Below are positions 35,127-46,082 of a DNA stretch of 64,000 bases, piece by piece. This stretch comes from Asterella californica (taxonomy: Eukaryota > Streptophyta > Marchantiopsida > Marchantiales > Aytoniaceae): NCBI GenBank assembly GCA_036924285.1, contig JAYKYS010000001.1, positions 9,015,501 through 9,079,500 on the forward strand, given 5' to 3'. A program made the translations under genes and the position numbers. Every line of letters starts with the position of its first letter. Position 1 is the first letter of the stretch. The notes below the pieces were generated by a model. That model saw nothing but the letters and a program-made list of their open reading frames with translations. It was not told the DNA's origin and did no database searches.

Positions 35127-36542
35127 CGTGGGGATCTGTACAGAAATAGCTTCCACAATCTGCCAGACAAGACCAAAGTCACACCATATGCATCATATAT
35201 ACTTGACCTCAGTATTATTTACGCTTTTCTAATCAAAATCAACTGAAAGTTCCAAACCAAAAAAGAAGTAACTGTTTCACTTAGTAGATGGAAAACAAGT
35301 AGTACAATAAAAACTAGACTGTTAGGTTTTACGACTCCCACTAAATGCATGATCATGAACGGAACTGGAACTTCTCGGTGCTAGACTAAGTCAATCAAAT
35401 CAAGCCGTTGCAGCTCCAGATAAAGGATATACAAACGCAAAACTTTTCTCGAGGTATAGGTCAGAAAAGAAGGAGTGCCAACTTTCGACGAGAGAAGGGG
35501 ACATTATACACCAACATGGCCCTGGTGAAGGCAGATTCGCGACCAAATTAGAAAACCGGAGGTTAAAATCATACAAATGCTTGATAAGTAGTTAAGCCGA
35601 TGGTGCTCTGGTGACTAAGACCAGAATCCCGAGCTCAGGCCTTTGGTTTCGGTGGAGTTCCAGAACCTGTTGAAAGCAAACCTGCGACTTGTACTCACTC
35701 TTGCGACAAGGTTGAGCAACCCGGCCGAATTCAGGCGCTTCTCAAAGTTAAGAACGTCGCTTGGCCGCACAATCGAGTAATCATAATCCTGGTATCATTC
35801 GCAGAGGATGGTCACGACTCGGAGCTGAATCAGCGGCAAAAGCGAGATTGGTTTAACCCCAGACTGTAGATTTTCTTTTCGTGCTGGAATTCTTTCAACC
35901 GTCCATCTCATGTTCCTCTGCGTTGCTCTGTCCACTGGATAAAGACTGGTACTATATAAGTTTGAATTCCTCATACAGTCAGTTAATTACAGTAAATAGT
36001 TCCCTGATACAGCGAACAATAAGTTAACCTATTGTACACTGGCAAGTCCGTAGGAACAATTGCTACTGTTACGCACCAAGCAGTATGTATATCCGTAGAA
36101 GGTGATCATTAAACTATTTTATGATAATGAAATTAATTATAAAGGCTCGCATGAGTGATTTTCCATTTTACCAAAATCGCACGTGTCACCCTGAGTTGAA
36201 ATCTTGCCAAAGAAAAGGACAAATTTCGCTTACAGTGTCATGCATGACAAAGTGAATACCCAAGTAACGTAACTTTCCACATGGAAGACGAATTAAGACT
36301 CACGAAGAAGAAACTAGCTAGGAACGAGGCCAGAAATGCACTCTACATCAACATTGCAGTGATCCTAGAGGAAGTGGGGAAAGCTGTCAGTCGAACTCTT
36401 ATAGATTTTTTCAAAGAGACTTCTACCACCTAAAGTTAAAGCCCAGGGCTAAATGGCATGGTGGAGTAAGAGCCACTTTTGTCTGTTACAATTAATCAAA
36501 ACCTTCTTTTAATCTGGCCCTCGTATCTAAATACTTGCCAAC
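35127..36542. other. Upstream region of the histone gene and spacer; one small ORF
   Basis: Contains the presumed 5' flank of the histone gene, with no clear TATA within 200 bp. A 50-codon ATG frame on the plus strand (36,281-36,433) begins MEDELRLTKKKLARNEARNA. It is lysine- and leucine-rich, could form a helix, and matches nothing I recognise. I would not call it a gene without transcripts. Confidence 0.3.
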
Positions 36543-38388
36543 CTAGGAATAACTGGATGCAGAGATGTACAGTAGAGGTAAATGTCGACTCAGTTGTTCG
36601 AGAATTGAGTGATAAGAGAAAACCATGGGATCTTCTCGGGGCAGGCCCTCTTGGTCTATGTCCATCCAGTCCTGTAGCTCGATGGGATGCGGCTTTTGAT
36701 CATGAGGTTGGCAATCCTGCTCTACGTCCATCCAGTCATGTAGCCCGGGAGGATCGTCTTGAGGCTGATCATGACAGTGGTGATCTATGTCCACGCTGGC
36801 GAGAGCAGTTGGTGAGCTCGAGTATACTGGAGTGCAATGAGGTTGGCTTTCAAATTTCTGCAAAAACTGAAGCACAAAGAAAGGGAATTGAGACGTCAAG
36901 TGACCAGTTCAAATCTGGGGAAGCGCCTATTTCTCTAACTTGAAACTTATTTTCACTTACCAGTCTCGTATTTGCGGTGACGCGTAATCTTTTTCTCCTG
37001 ATCTCTGCGGTGACGTAATTATCCGGATCTTGATAAGTGAGAAAGTTGAGCTTTCGTTTCTTCTCTAGCTGGAGAGGAAGCGAATCTGTTGCATGCTCGC
37101 GCTCCTTTCGGTGTTCATTATCAGCGACCAGATTATGATCCTCGCAGGCGAGTTCAGGACTCCTGGCATCGGGCTGCTTGCAGTCTAATCGCTGGGTCTT
37201 GGTGTTACTGAGCGTATCCCTTTTGAACACTTCGAAGTCTGCGAGAGAATCCAAGGTCACGGTGTACCCTTCCGTTCGGTGTTCATTATCAGCGACCAGC
37301 GTACAATGCTCGTGGGCAGGTTCAGGGCTACTGGCATCGGGCTGCTTGCGGTCTACTCGCTGGATCTCTGTGACCGTATCCCTTTTGCACACTGTAAATT
37401 CTGCAAGAGAATCTAAGGTAACGGTGTACTCTTCCAAGGGGTTCCGATATGTGAGAACCGGAAGCAGGGAATCTGGTATATGACAGCTTTCTCGTACTTC
37501 AGGTGTGTGCGGAACAAACAAAGGAAAAGAAAGCAGATTCAGTCAAGACAGATAAAATATTGGAAATGCAGAATTCTGAGTGAAAAGAGTATTCTGAGTT
37601 CTCTTCGTTACTTCGACTTACCAGTCTGGTGGTGGCGCGGACACATAATTTCTTACTGGGGATCTCTGTGGTGATGTAATTATCTGGAAGATCTTGATAA
37701 GACAAATAAATTTTCATTTCTTGTTTAGCTGAAGAGGAAGCGAGCATGTCCGATGCTCTTTCCGGTTATCAATGACTTACCAGCGTACCATCCTCGCGAT
37801 CGTAGTCGGGTTCTGGACTCCTGGCATCAGCCTGCTTGCAGTCTAATCGCTCTGTCTTAGTTTTCTCTAAATCTACTTCTGTTACAGAAGAATCCCAGCA
37901 GGTAAAGGTATCGGTGTAGTCCTCCAAGCGGTTCCGGTACAGTGGAAGCTCATCTGGTACATATCTGCGGTTTTCTCTTACTTCAGGTATCTGCGGAACA
38001 GAGACAAATTAGAGAAGGCAGACTCAGTCAGCTAGAACAGGTAGGATACTGGAAATGCGAATGATTAATGGAGAATGGATTTCTCTTGGTTAATTCGACT
38101 TACAGGTGTGATGGTGTCGCGGACACATAATCTCTTGCTCGAGATCTCTTCGGTGATGTAATTATCCGAAGGATCCTGGTAGCTATAAGAAAGACAGCTG
38201 AATTTACGTTTATTGCTCACCACAAGAAGCGAGTATGCTGAATGCTCTTTTCGGTGTTCACTAATAGTACTGGTGACAAGCAAACTGCCCTTCTCGTTCT
38301 GTGCAGACTCGTCTTGAGCGTGGGCTTGCGTGCAGTCCGCTTGGTCGTCTGCTGTAGAGATCGTAAGGGATATCTTTGTTGCATTCAT
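36543..38388 (-). CDS. Unknown repeated-module protein, 3' part of a larger gene
   Basis: Exon-like pieces on the minus strand, in transcript order. (1) 38,388-38,104 ends ...SKRLCVRDTITP|GTAAGT. (2) 37,990-37,781 has acceptor GTTCCGCAG|, 70 open codons and donor CTG|GTAAGT. (3) 37,747-37,622 ends ...SKKLCVRATTRL|GTAAGT. (4) About 37,508-36,961 ends ...RKRLRVTANTRL|GTAAGT. (5) 36,857-36,543 has acceptor TTTTTGCAG| and a stop. Pieces 1, 3 and 4 share a module YQDP.DNYIT.EI..KRLCVR. Piece 4 holds two 54-residue repeats (YTVTLDSLA.F.V.KRDT...LVADNEHR). Piece 5 holds two DWMD(V/I) repeats. Not all joints are good: piece 3 has stops just upstream, and the acceptor of piece 4 reads CCGCAC where its sister has CCGCAG. 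I do not recognise a known domain. Likely a fast-evolving, lineage-specific gene that is partly decayed. Confidence 0.45.
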
Positions 38389-38530
38389 TACGAGGAGAGT
38401 CCAGGAGATCAGTGTACGGGCTCACTCTATCGCATTGAATTCTGCGTCGAAGTATCCTTACGACATCGCAATTTCTTTTCCTTTCTTGCGTCTGCTAAGA
38501 AAAAGAACAAAGAAAAAAACAGTTAGTCGC

Positions 38531-38935
38531 TCAGTCAGGATTTTCGGATATGCTAATGATTATTAGAGGAAGCACTTGTCGTTCCTTCTTAGTTATGTCA
38601 TTTATCGATCTGCCACTGGCAGTAGCTGATGACCGGATTTTTGGCTTTTGGAAGAATATGTTATCATCCATAGCAGAGGAGTTTTGCTCTCTCTCTGGTT
38701 GGGGCAGAGGTGATATTGCTCTATTCTCCGGATTATTACTGACTGGAGAATCATCTTTGTTCTGGACGGTCTCTATCGCGACCTGTGCAGGCTGATCTCG
38801 TGCATGGTCTCGAATACTGACTGGAGAATCATCTTCGTTGTGGGCGGTCTCGATGACGACCTCTGCAGGCTGATCTTGTGCATGGTCTCGAATGCAGTCT
38901 GCTTTTTTAAGAGTCCTGTTCTCTAGAACAGTATC
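38531..38935 (-). CDS. Exon-like open frame of the repeated-module family (copy A)
   Basis: After a good acceptor (ATCACTGTTTTAG|) the minus strand stays open for 134 codons to a TGA at 38,533-38,531. It holds two 24-residue repeats of the form RDHA.DQPA.V.IET..N.DDSPVS, then a polar, serine-rich part. Piece 1 of the gene downstream begins with the same ADC..HAQD motif, so the two belong to one family. The homologous stretch in copy B (42.8-43.3 kb) has a frameshift near 43,132 and a stop. Function unknown. Confidence 0.45.
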   Translation of the reverse strand, partial: DTVLENRTLKKADCIRDHAQDQPAEVVIETAHNEDDSPVSIRDHARDQPAQVAIETVQNKDDSPVSNNPENRAISPLPQPEREQNSSAMDDNIFFQKPKIRSSATASGRSINDITKKERQVLPLIIISISENPD

Positions 38936-39478
38936 CTAAAACAGTGATCTGTTTATTTTGAGTCGTGGAATTTGGTTTCTTCCTTCAAGCGCCTGCTGAA
39001 CCGGAACAAACAAGAGAGCGTAGTCAACAGTCACAATGTTGTAAAACATAAACGATCATCAGATCTAGAGCAGATTTTGGTTCTGTTGTTGGTTCACTTA
39101 TCAATCTTGTACTGCTGGTGGTGGTAGTCCACAATCTCCTCCTCCTCTTTTCAAGGATCTTGTTGTGATCCATAGCAGACAATTTTAGTTTAATGACTAT
39201 CTGCAATTGGAGAATAGCAAAATTGTTCTCGTCATGCTGCAGAATACAATTTCTCATAAAATCAACTTGACTTCTGTGATGCGATTTGTTTCCTTTGTGT
39301 CGCTTGCGTGCCCTAATTATTGCAGAATGCATACAGTGCTACGGAAAGCTTGATTGTGTGAAGTTCTAGGCCTGATTGCAGCTGTACGCTAAGAGGTTAG
39401 CTTCAATGCATCGAATCTGTAGGAGAGCTTAAATTCTTACAAGATCTAGCATGATCGTTGAAGCAGCTTTAACCTTAT

Positions 39479-39832
39479 ACGTTAGGAATGTGATTCCGAG
39501 CATTGCTGAGAGACGGAGCCGAGTTGTAACGTATCACTCTCCAAAATAGGAGTTCAAAATGTGATCGTTTCACCTTTGAAGATAGCTTAAATGACTTACT
39601 TTAACTATTATCTTAACCTATAGAGGAGTTTCTCTGTGTTTTCTGCAACTGTGACAGTGTTTGAAGGGTCAAATATATACGTTCGTACGAATTGCTTGAT
39701 CTGAAGGTTCAAGTAATGTTGTTCAACGTTCATCAGTTGAGGAGTGATCATCGCTAAATAGGAGTACGGGTCACTAGTGATCCGTTACGAGCCGCCTCCG
39801 TCTCTCAGCCGAATGTCGGATTCCCAACATTA
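39479..39832. mobile_element. Inverted-repeat element inside the duplication
   Basis: The ends, about 50 bp, are inverted copies: GCTGAGAGACGGAGCCGAGT at 39,503 and its counterpart CGCCTCCGTCTCTCAGCCGA at 39,795. The inverted similarity continues inward through GTATCAC/GATCAC and AATAGGAGT. An equivalent lies at about 43,995-44,337 in copy B, so the insertion predates the duplication. I saw no clear target duplication. Confidence 0.55.
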
Positions 39833-39999
39833 AGTTATTAAAGCTGCATGCTTCACACGATAGCTTCTGTGAGAACTCGATGCAAGCAAAGCTCTCAAAC
39901 TAACTTTTAGCGATTGTTGATATAATCAAGCTTGTACAATAACTGTCAGCAGCATTGTCTGCTTTCTACAGATTACAACGCATTCAAGCTAAGTTCTCG

Positions 40000-42799
40000 A
40001 GCTTTTCCGTGACGTGACCGGCTTTTCTTGAATTGGGTACGTGATCGCTGATCCGTAGCATTAATGCGACCTTTAGCAGCGTAGTTTTGTTCCACGTCTG
40101 GCTGGGGCACAAGCGATCACGATATTGCTCACTTTTTGCAGATTATCGATGACAAGGGAACTACTTTGCAGGCTCGTCTTATGCAGTCTGGTTGGTAGAC
40201 TGTACATGTGCAATTGGCATGGATCCCGGAGAACGGCACCCTGTCTCGGTTCAGTTCTGTACTTTACGTCTGGCCATGGATATGTGCAATGCGATACCAC
40301 ATTTTTCTCTTCCTTCATGTGCAAGCGGTGCTGAAGGAAAAGAAAGAAAGAGCTGTATACCAGTCAGGCCCGTCAGGATACCGAAAAATGCAAATGATCA
40401 TCCCAGCAAGTTTTGGGTTCATTTTGATTGTTGACTTATCAATCTGGTACGGGCGGTAGCGCATAAATTCCTTTTCGGCTTCTCGAGGATCACCTACGCG
40501 CGTTAATTATGATCGATATTCGTATCAGAGGATCTTCGTTCTCTAGCTAGCTCTGTCTAGCGGGGCAGAAGCGATCTTGTTGCATTTAATGGACTGTATG
40601 GTTTGTGTCCATTAGCTTTGTCTACCGGAGCAGCCTTATCCTTAAGCTTCCAAGTCTTCACAGACCTTCGTGGAGATTATGGAGCACGTACGTTAGTACA
40701 TACCCATGCATGATGTTGTAAAAGTCTACGTTGATGAAAGACTTGAAGCCAGTTGTATTACATGCATACATGTAATTGGCTTCAAGTCTTTCATGATTAT
40801 CACCGTAAATTTTACTGAAGATACTGATTCTGGCTGAATTATACTCAAAGGGGCTGCGGAGATGGAAGATACAAAGGAATATCCCCCCTCCAGAACCTTA
40901 GATCCTAAACAGCGTTAGTTCTTGCCAACTTATTGCTAGGTAGCTTCCTTCGCCACCTAATGTTACGGGGATTAGTGCTCGAAGAGAAAGACAACTTTCT
41001 GATCATAACAGGTAAGTTACAAACCATGTCTCTAGTGACCATGAATAATCTGATTCATGGGTTCCCGAATAGAGCTAAGTTAGCCTCCGTCTTTTCACGA
41101 CCTTTAGTCTTCAACGGTACCCTCCGTCCTTTCAAAACCTGCCGGCTAGAGCTAATCAGGATATCGAGTTCGCCAGGTTCCTATGAAGTGAAGTCTGGAA
41201 TTCTGTACCAAATTGAAATTACATTTTGTCAGCTGGGAAAGTTCCTGACTCCTTCCAGATCTAGACGGACATCCAGAGAGACAAAAGGAGATCTAGAGAC
41301 GGTCATCGATACCCAACTGTGGACCTAAAACTCTTAAAAGGCCAACAGTACATCCCCAGAGAAATGTAAAGCGAAATACATCTAGATATAGCTTGGTCTG
41401 GAAAAGCTCTTCACCAAATTTGTATCGTTGATCGAGGAACGAAAACGTCGGTTGACAAACTGTCTCGAAACAGCCTTCGGTTCTACAGTCTTTGCCGTAT
41501 CAACTGTTTGTAAACTAGGACTCTCACGAGAAACTTCCCCAGCAGTGTACTCCAGTTTAGAGTTGTATACAATCTATTCATGGGTCGGACCTTCCAAAGG
41601 TCGAGGAAAGGTCAAGCACATAGATGGTTCTGACTTTCCCAAGAGTTGGTCAGACTTTCCCTCAGCTACTTCAAGGTACATGCTATCCTGTCTTAGTTGC
41701 ACCCAAAGATTCTACTTGGTTGACAAGTCCTCCATCCGAACGTACTGAAACGAACCCGCCTTTAAGACCAACTTGAATACTACTTTCTGAATTCTCAGCA
41801 ATAACTCAGCCTTTGTAGACTTAGAGAGAGTGCTGAGTGCAACATATGATGTGAGTAACTCGTTGCTTTGCCCAATTGCAAGTTGTTCTCGGAGAAAGAC
41901 TTCTCACTAAACTCTATCTATATTCAACATTCTGGGATGATTCTCGTCTTCTTGTTCTCCTGCAGGCATTGCAGCTACCCGAGCACCTCCAACATGTACA
42001 GAAAGTGAGAATGAGAGAAGATCGAATATTACTGTTGAGAACAAATGCAAGTATTAGCAGTTCAAGGTCAATTCTGCAAGAGAAGAACAAACAGAACTAA
42101 AGATTTCATTGCTTATCATATACAAGAAACATTCATACCTTAGTCGGAAACCAGAAGTCAAGCTGTTCGAAATTGTTGTGGTACGTAGAAAAATGAATGA
42201 CAAGGATGTTTTCTCTTGTGTTTTGTTAACTATATCGGGAGGTGGTGCTCATTCCAACATCGAATGGCATCCTATGTTTTAGCCTAAACAAGTCCACAAC
42301 GAAGTTGGTCCAGGAGAAGCTAGGATGAACTCATCTCAGAAGCAAGTAAAGAAACTCTAACTTCGAAGTAATACCCGGAGATAAAGCAAGAAATAAACAT
42401 CAAGTCTACTGAAGCAAATGCAAGCACTGGGCATTTATGGCGGGAGTCTCAATCCTCACTCCTTATAAATGTGAACGGGATTAGGGTTTAAACCCATAAG
42501 CCCCAAGTGTCAGCTGATGTCAGAGCCGGAAGAAACTTCACGAACATCCTATTAGAACTAATCTGCTGTGAGGAAAGGATGCTTACTGCCCTAGCCCGCT
42601 TACATCCATTCATTAAGACTGTTAGAGGAAAACAGGTAGAGGAAAACTAATACAGAAATTATTCAATGATACAGGAAAACTAATACCTTAAACTAAGGAA
42701 AACTAATACAGTAAACTAAACTAGTACCATAAAACTAATACTGTAAACTAAACTAGTACCGTAAATTTATACAGTAACAGAAAACTCCTCCCTAGTAGC
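40000..42799. other. Between the duplicated blocks; no gene recognised
   Basis: Holds an inverted partner of part of the 53-kb element (40,730-41,010), a plus-strand frame of 131 codons starting at a non-ATG codon (40,933-41,328) without recognisable content, and the telomere-like TTAGGGTTTA at about 42,482. Further module exons of the minus-strand gene may hide here but I could not prove any. Confidence 0.35.
40730..41010. repeat. Inverted copy of 53,108-53,345, with its own hairpin
   Basis: In reverse orientation it matches the inside of the 52.8-53.8 kb element (ATTAGGTGGCGAAGGAAGCT and following). At 40,734-40,794 ATGAAAGACTTGAAGCCA faces its complement across a short loop. The 53-kb copy has only one arm. 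Confidence 0.85.
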
Positions 42800-44495
42800 G
42801 AAGTATCCTGATGACATCGCAATTTCTTCTCCTTTCTTACGTCGGCTGAGAAAAAGAACAAAGAAAGAACAGTTAATCAGCTCTTCTGAAATGCTAATGA
42901 TTATTAGAGGAAGCACTTGTCGGTACCTCTTGGTTATGTCACTTATCGATCTGACACTGGCAGTAGCTGATGACCGGATTCTCGGCTTTTGGAGGAGTAT
43001 ATTATCATCCATAGCAGAGGAGTTTTGCTCTCTTTCTGGCCAGGGCAGAGGCGATATTGGTCGATTCTCCAGATTATTACTGACTGGAGAATCATCTTCG
43101 TTCTGGGCGGTCTAGATTGCGACTTGTGCAGGCTGTGTCTTGTGCATGCTCTCGAATACTGACTAGAGAATCATCTTCGTTGTGGACGGTCTCGATGATG
43201 ACCTCTGCAGACTGATCTTGTGCATGGTCTCGAATGTAGTCTGTCTTTTTAAGAGTACTAGTGTTCTGGAGAACACTATCCTAAAATAGTGATCTATTTA
43301 TTTTACGTCGTGGAAATCGGTCTCTTCCTCCAGGCGCCTGCTGAAAGGGAAAAACAAAAGATGTAGACAAGTCAGTCAGGATGTTGTAAAACGTAAACGA
43401 TCAGATTTAGAGCAAATGTTGGTTTTGTTGCTGGGTCACTTACCAATCTTGTACTGCTGGTGGTAGTAGTCTACAATCTCCCCCTCTGCTTTTCGGGAAT
43501 CTTGTTATGATGCATAGCAGACAATTTTAATTCACTGACTACCTGCAAGTGGGGAACAGCCAAATTGTCTTTGCTCGACTTCCAAAGCTTAGTGGATACG
43601 AAAGAGCAACAAGGACGTAGAACAATGTAACTGGTTTGAACCTTTTCACTATCTTCGTTTATCTGATCTCTCATCTGGTTTGTATTCCGTGCTTACCTTC
43701 GTGGTTTGCTCTGTCCTTGTTCTCGTCTTCTGGAGACTCAGGGTGCTTCCATGCTGCAGAATGAAAGCTCTCATAAAATCATCTTGACTTCTGTGATGCG
43801 ATTTGTTTCCTTTGCCTCTGTTGCGTGCTATAATGATTGAAGAATGCGTACAGTGCTACCGAAAGCTTGATCTTGTGCAGTTCTAAGCTTGATTGCAGCT
43901 GTACGCTAAGAGATTGTTGAATGGTTCGATTCTGTACAAGAGTTTGAATTCTTACAAGACGTAGCATGATCGTTGAAAGCAGCTTTGACCTTGTACGTTG
44001 GGAATGTGATTTCAAGCATTGTTGGGAGACTGAGCCGGGTTGTAACGTATCACTCTTCTAATATGAGTTCAAAATGCGATCGTTTCACCTTTGAACCTCA
44101 GATAGCTTAAATGACTTACTTTACTGGTTAGACTATATCTTAAGCTAGAGAGGAGTTTCTGTGTGTTTTCCACAACTGTGACAGTGTTTGAAGAGTCAAA
44201 TACGTTGTAACATATTGTTTTAACTCAAACGTTCATCCAGTTGAGAAGTGATCATCACTAGATAGGAGTACGAGTCAATAGTAATCCGTTACGAGCCGCC
44301 TCTGCCTCTCAGCCGAATGTCGGATTCCCAACATTAAATTATTAAAGCTGCATGTTTCACACGATAGCCTCTGTGAGAACTCGATGCAAGCAAAGCTCTC
44401 AAACTAAGTTTTAGCGTACTGCTGATATGATCAAGCTTGTACAATGACTGTCATCAGCATTGTCCGCATTCTACAGATTACAACGCATTCAAGCA
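42800..44495. repeat. Segmental duplication, copy B
   Basis: Direct partner of 38,450-39,990. It keeps the donor lost in A but carries a frameshift and stop in the exon that is open in A. The two copies have decayed in different places. Confidence 0.9.
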
Positions 44496-46035
44496 TTTCC
44501 AATAGATTACTAAGTCTTGACTCTTGTGTAAGCATTTCTGCTCTAAATATTGGTAACGCTCTCAAAGTTACAATTCATGCCTAAAAGTACTACATTTTCT
44601 TCATTTTTTATTTCACTGTCTATTTCTTCATATTTCTTCTTTCTCTTCTTTTCTTCATATTTCTTTTTTGTGCATCTCTATTTCGTGAAAAGTTGTCAGA
44701 AGTTACCTTACAGAGTAGAGTGTGTACTTAAATAAGAGATGTTATGTATGAGTTTTCAACGGAAGTTGTGAAATTGAATTCAAAGAACTTTACTTCCTAT
44801 GCTTTTCTGCCCGTAAGCCCCCGGTTACCTAAACATAGCATCCATGGCCTAAACACCGGAGATAGAGCCTTCCTCTGCACACAAAACTATGAATTATCAG
44901 GAGCAAGAGCTGCCAAATGCTTCCTTATATCTTTTCATCCACCTTGCAGACTTGCACTATTATCACTGATTGATTACTGTGATTTGGCTTGAGCCAACTT
45001 CTCCTATTCCCAATTTCACGAGGCCAAAGAAGAGATTCAAATTTTTTTTTCATCAGAGGAGTTATAATTACGTAAAAGGAGGAATAAGACATGGGTCGCT
45101 ATCGCTCCACTGAGTATGTCTCATTATGTCCTTTTCATACTGTCACTTGGAGATAAAAGAGATTTTTCACAAAGAGTTAAAAAAGAAAGAGTAGTAAGAA
45201 GTGGAATTACACAACCTGAACACAAAGCCTGCATTATCGCCACACTGAATGATGGGGAGAATAACATCTCACGAAACAATGAAAACCGCAATATATGCCA
45301 AGATTTTATGTTGTAGTTCTAGTGTTAGCAACAATTAGTCTTATTGAGATGAGTTACATATACGTACTCCCTGGAGTATCTAGTTTATCACTCATGCAGA
45401 TGTCGAAGTTGAATGTTTAGGCATTATTTTACCTTTCTTACCAAAAAATGAATGCAAGCACATATATATAAGACTCTAGTCTTGAGTTCACATGAACTCA
45501 ATAACATATATGAAGACTTTAATCTGTTGTTTGATAAATTAATATGTTTTGTCACCTTTTCTCCCGAGAGAGTACTAATCGTTGTACTCTGTGTCTTAAA
45601 TTTGAACATTTCATCTTATTATATAATGCAGTTACTAATCTTGACCTAAAAGTATCGACAATTGATAAAAGTATAAATAACGCTACAAGACAAAGAGTCT
45701 GAGATTGTCTTTGTGCAAGCTGTCCAATAAGGAGTGAGATCAAGCTCGCTAGAACGAGCTCCTCACTATCCTGCATATGGAATATGCATTATTTGCTACA
45801 AAGATGGTGGCTTTTTAAAAGCGAACAACGACATCTAGATACACTTCTTATATCTGATTATCATTTTCCTCCGAAAACGAATTTTTTTAATCGAAAATCA
45901 TTTCCAGAAAAGTTTCCATAGAGTAGAAGCAGCAAAGCCAATTGGTTGTTTACAAGAACATGACTGGAATGACCAGCTGATTCCTGCATCGCAGAAGCAT
46001 ACTTACGGTTTAGCTGTTGTGTATTACTGTTAACG
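44496..46035. other. No gene recognised
   Basis: Includes a pyrimidine-rich tract (44,590-44,680) that yields a Ser/Phe-rich frame, rejected as low complexity. The rest is AT-rich with short frames. Confidence 0.4.
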
Positions 46036-46082
46036 CTCTAATATATTGGTCTATGGATTTTCCATAGACCAATATATTAGAG
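46036..46082. repeat. Perfect 22-bp-arm hairpin
   Basis: CTCTAATATATTGGTCTATG plus GA (46,036-46,057) is followed by a 3-nt loop TTT and the exact complement (46,061-46,082). No mismatch. Confidence 0.95.

Larger units (their letters stand above)
38450..39990. repeat. Segmental duplication, copy A
   Basis: Matches 42,800-44,495 in the same orientation over about 1.5 kb, from the CGACATCGCAATTTCTT region to TACAACGCATTCAAGC. Copy A lacks about 150 bp present in B near 43,570-43,740. A splice-donor-like CAAGATTG|GTAAGTG in B reads GATTGATAAGTG in A. Confidence 0.9.

Noticed and set aside
40933..41328. 131-codon plus-strand frame
   Set aside because: No ATG at its start, it overlaps the inverted repeat shared with 53 kb, and has no recognisable domain.
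44550..44735. Ser/Phe-rich small protein
   Set aside because: Produced by a pyrimidine-rich low-complexity tract.
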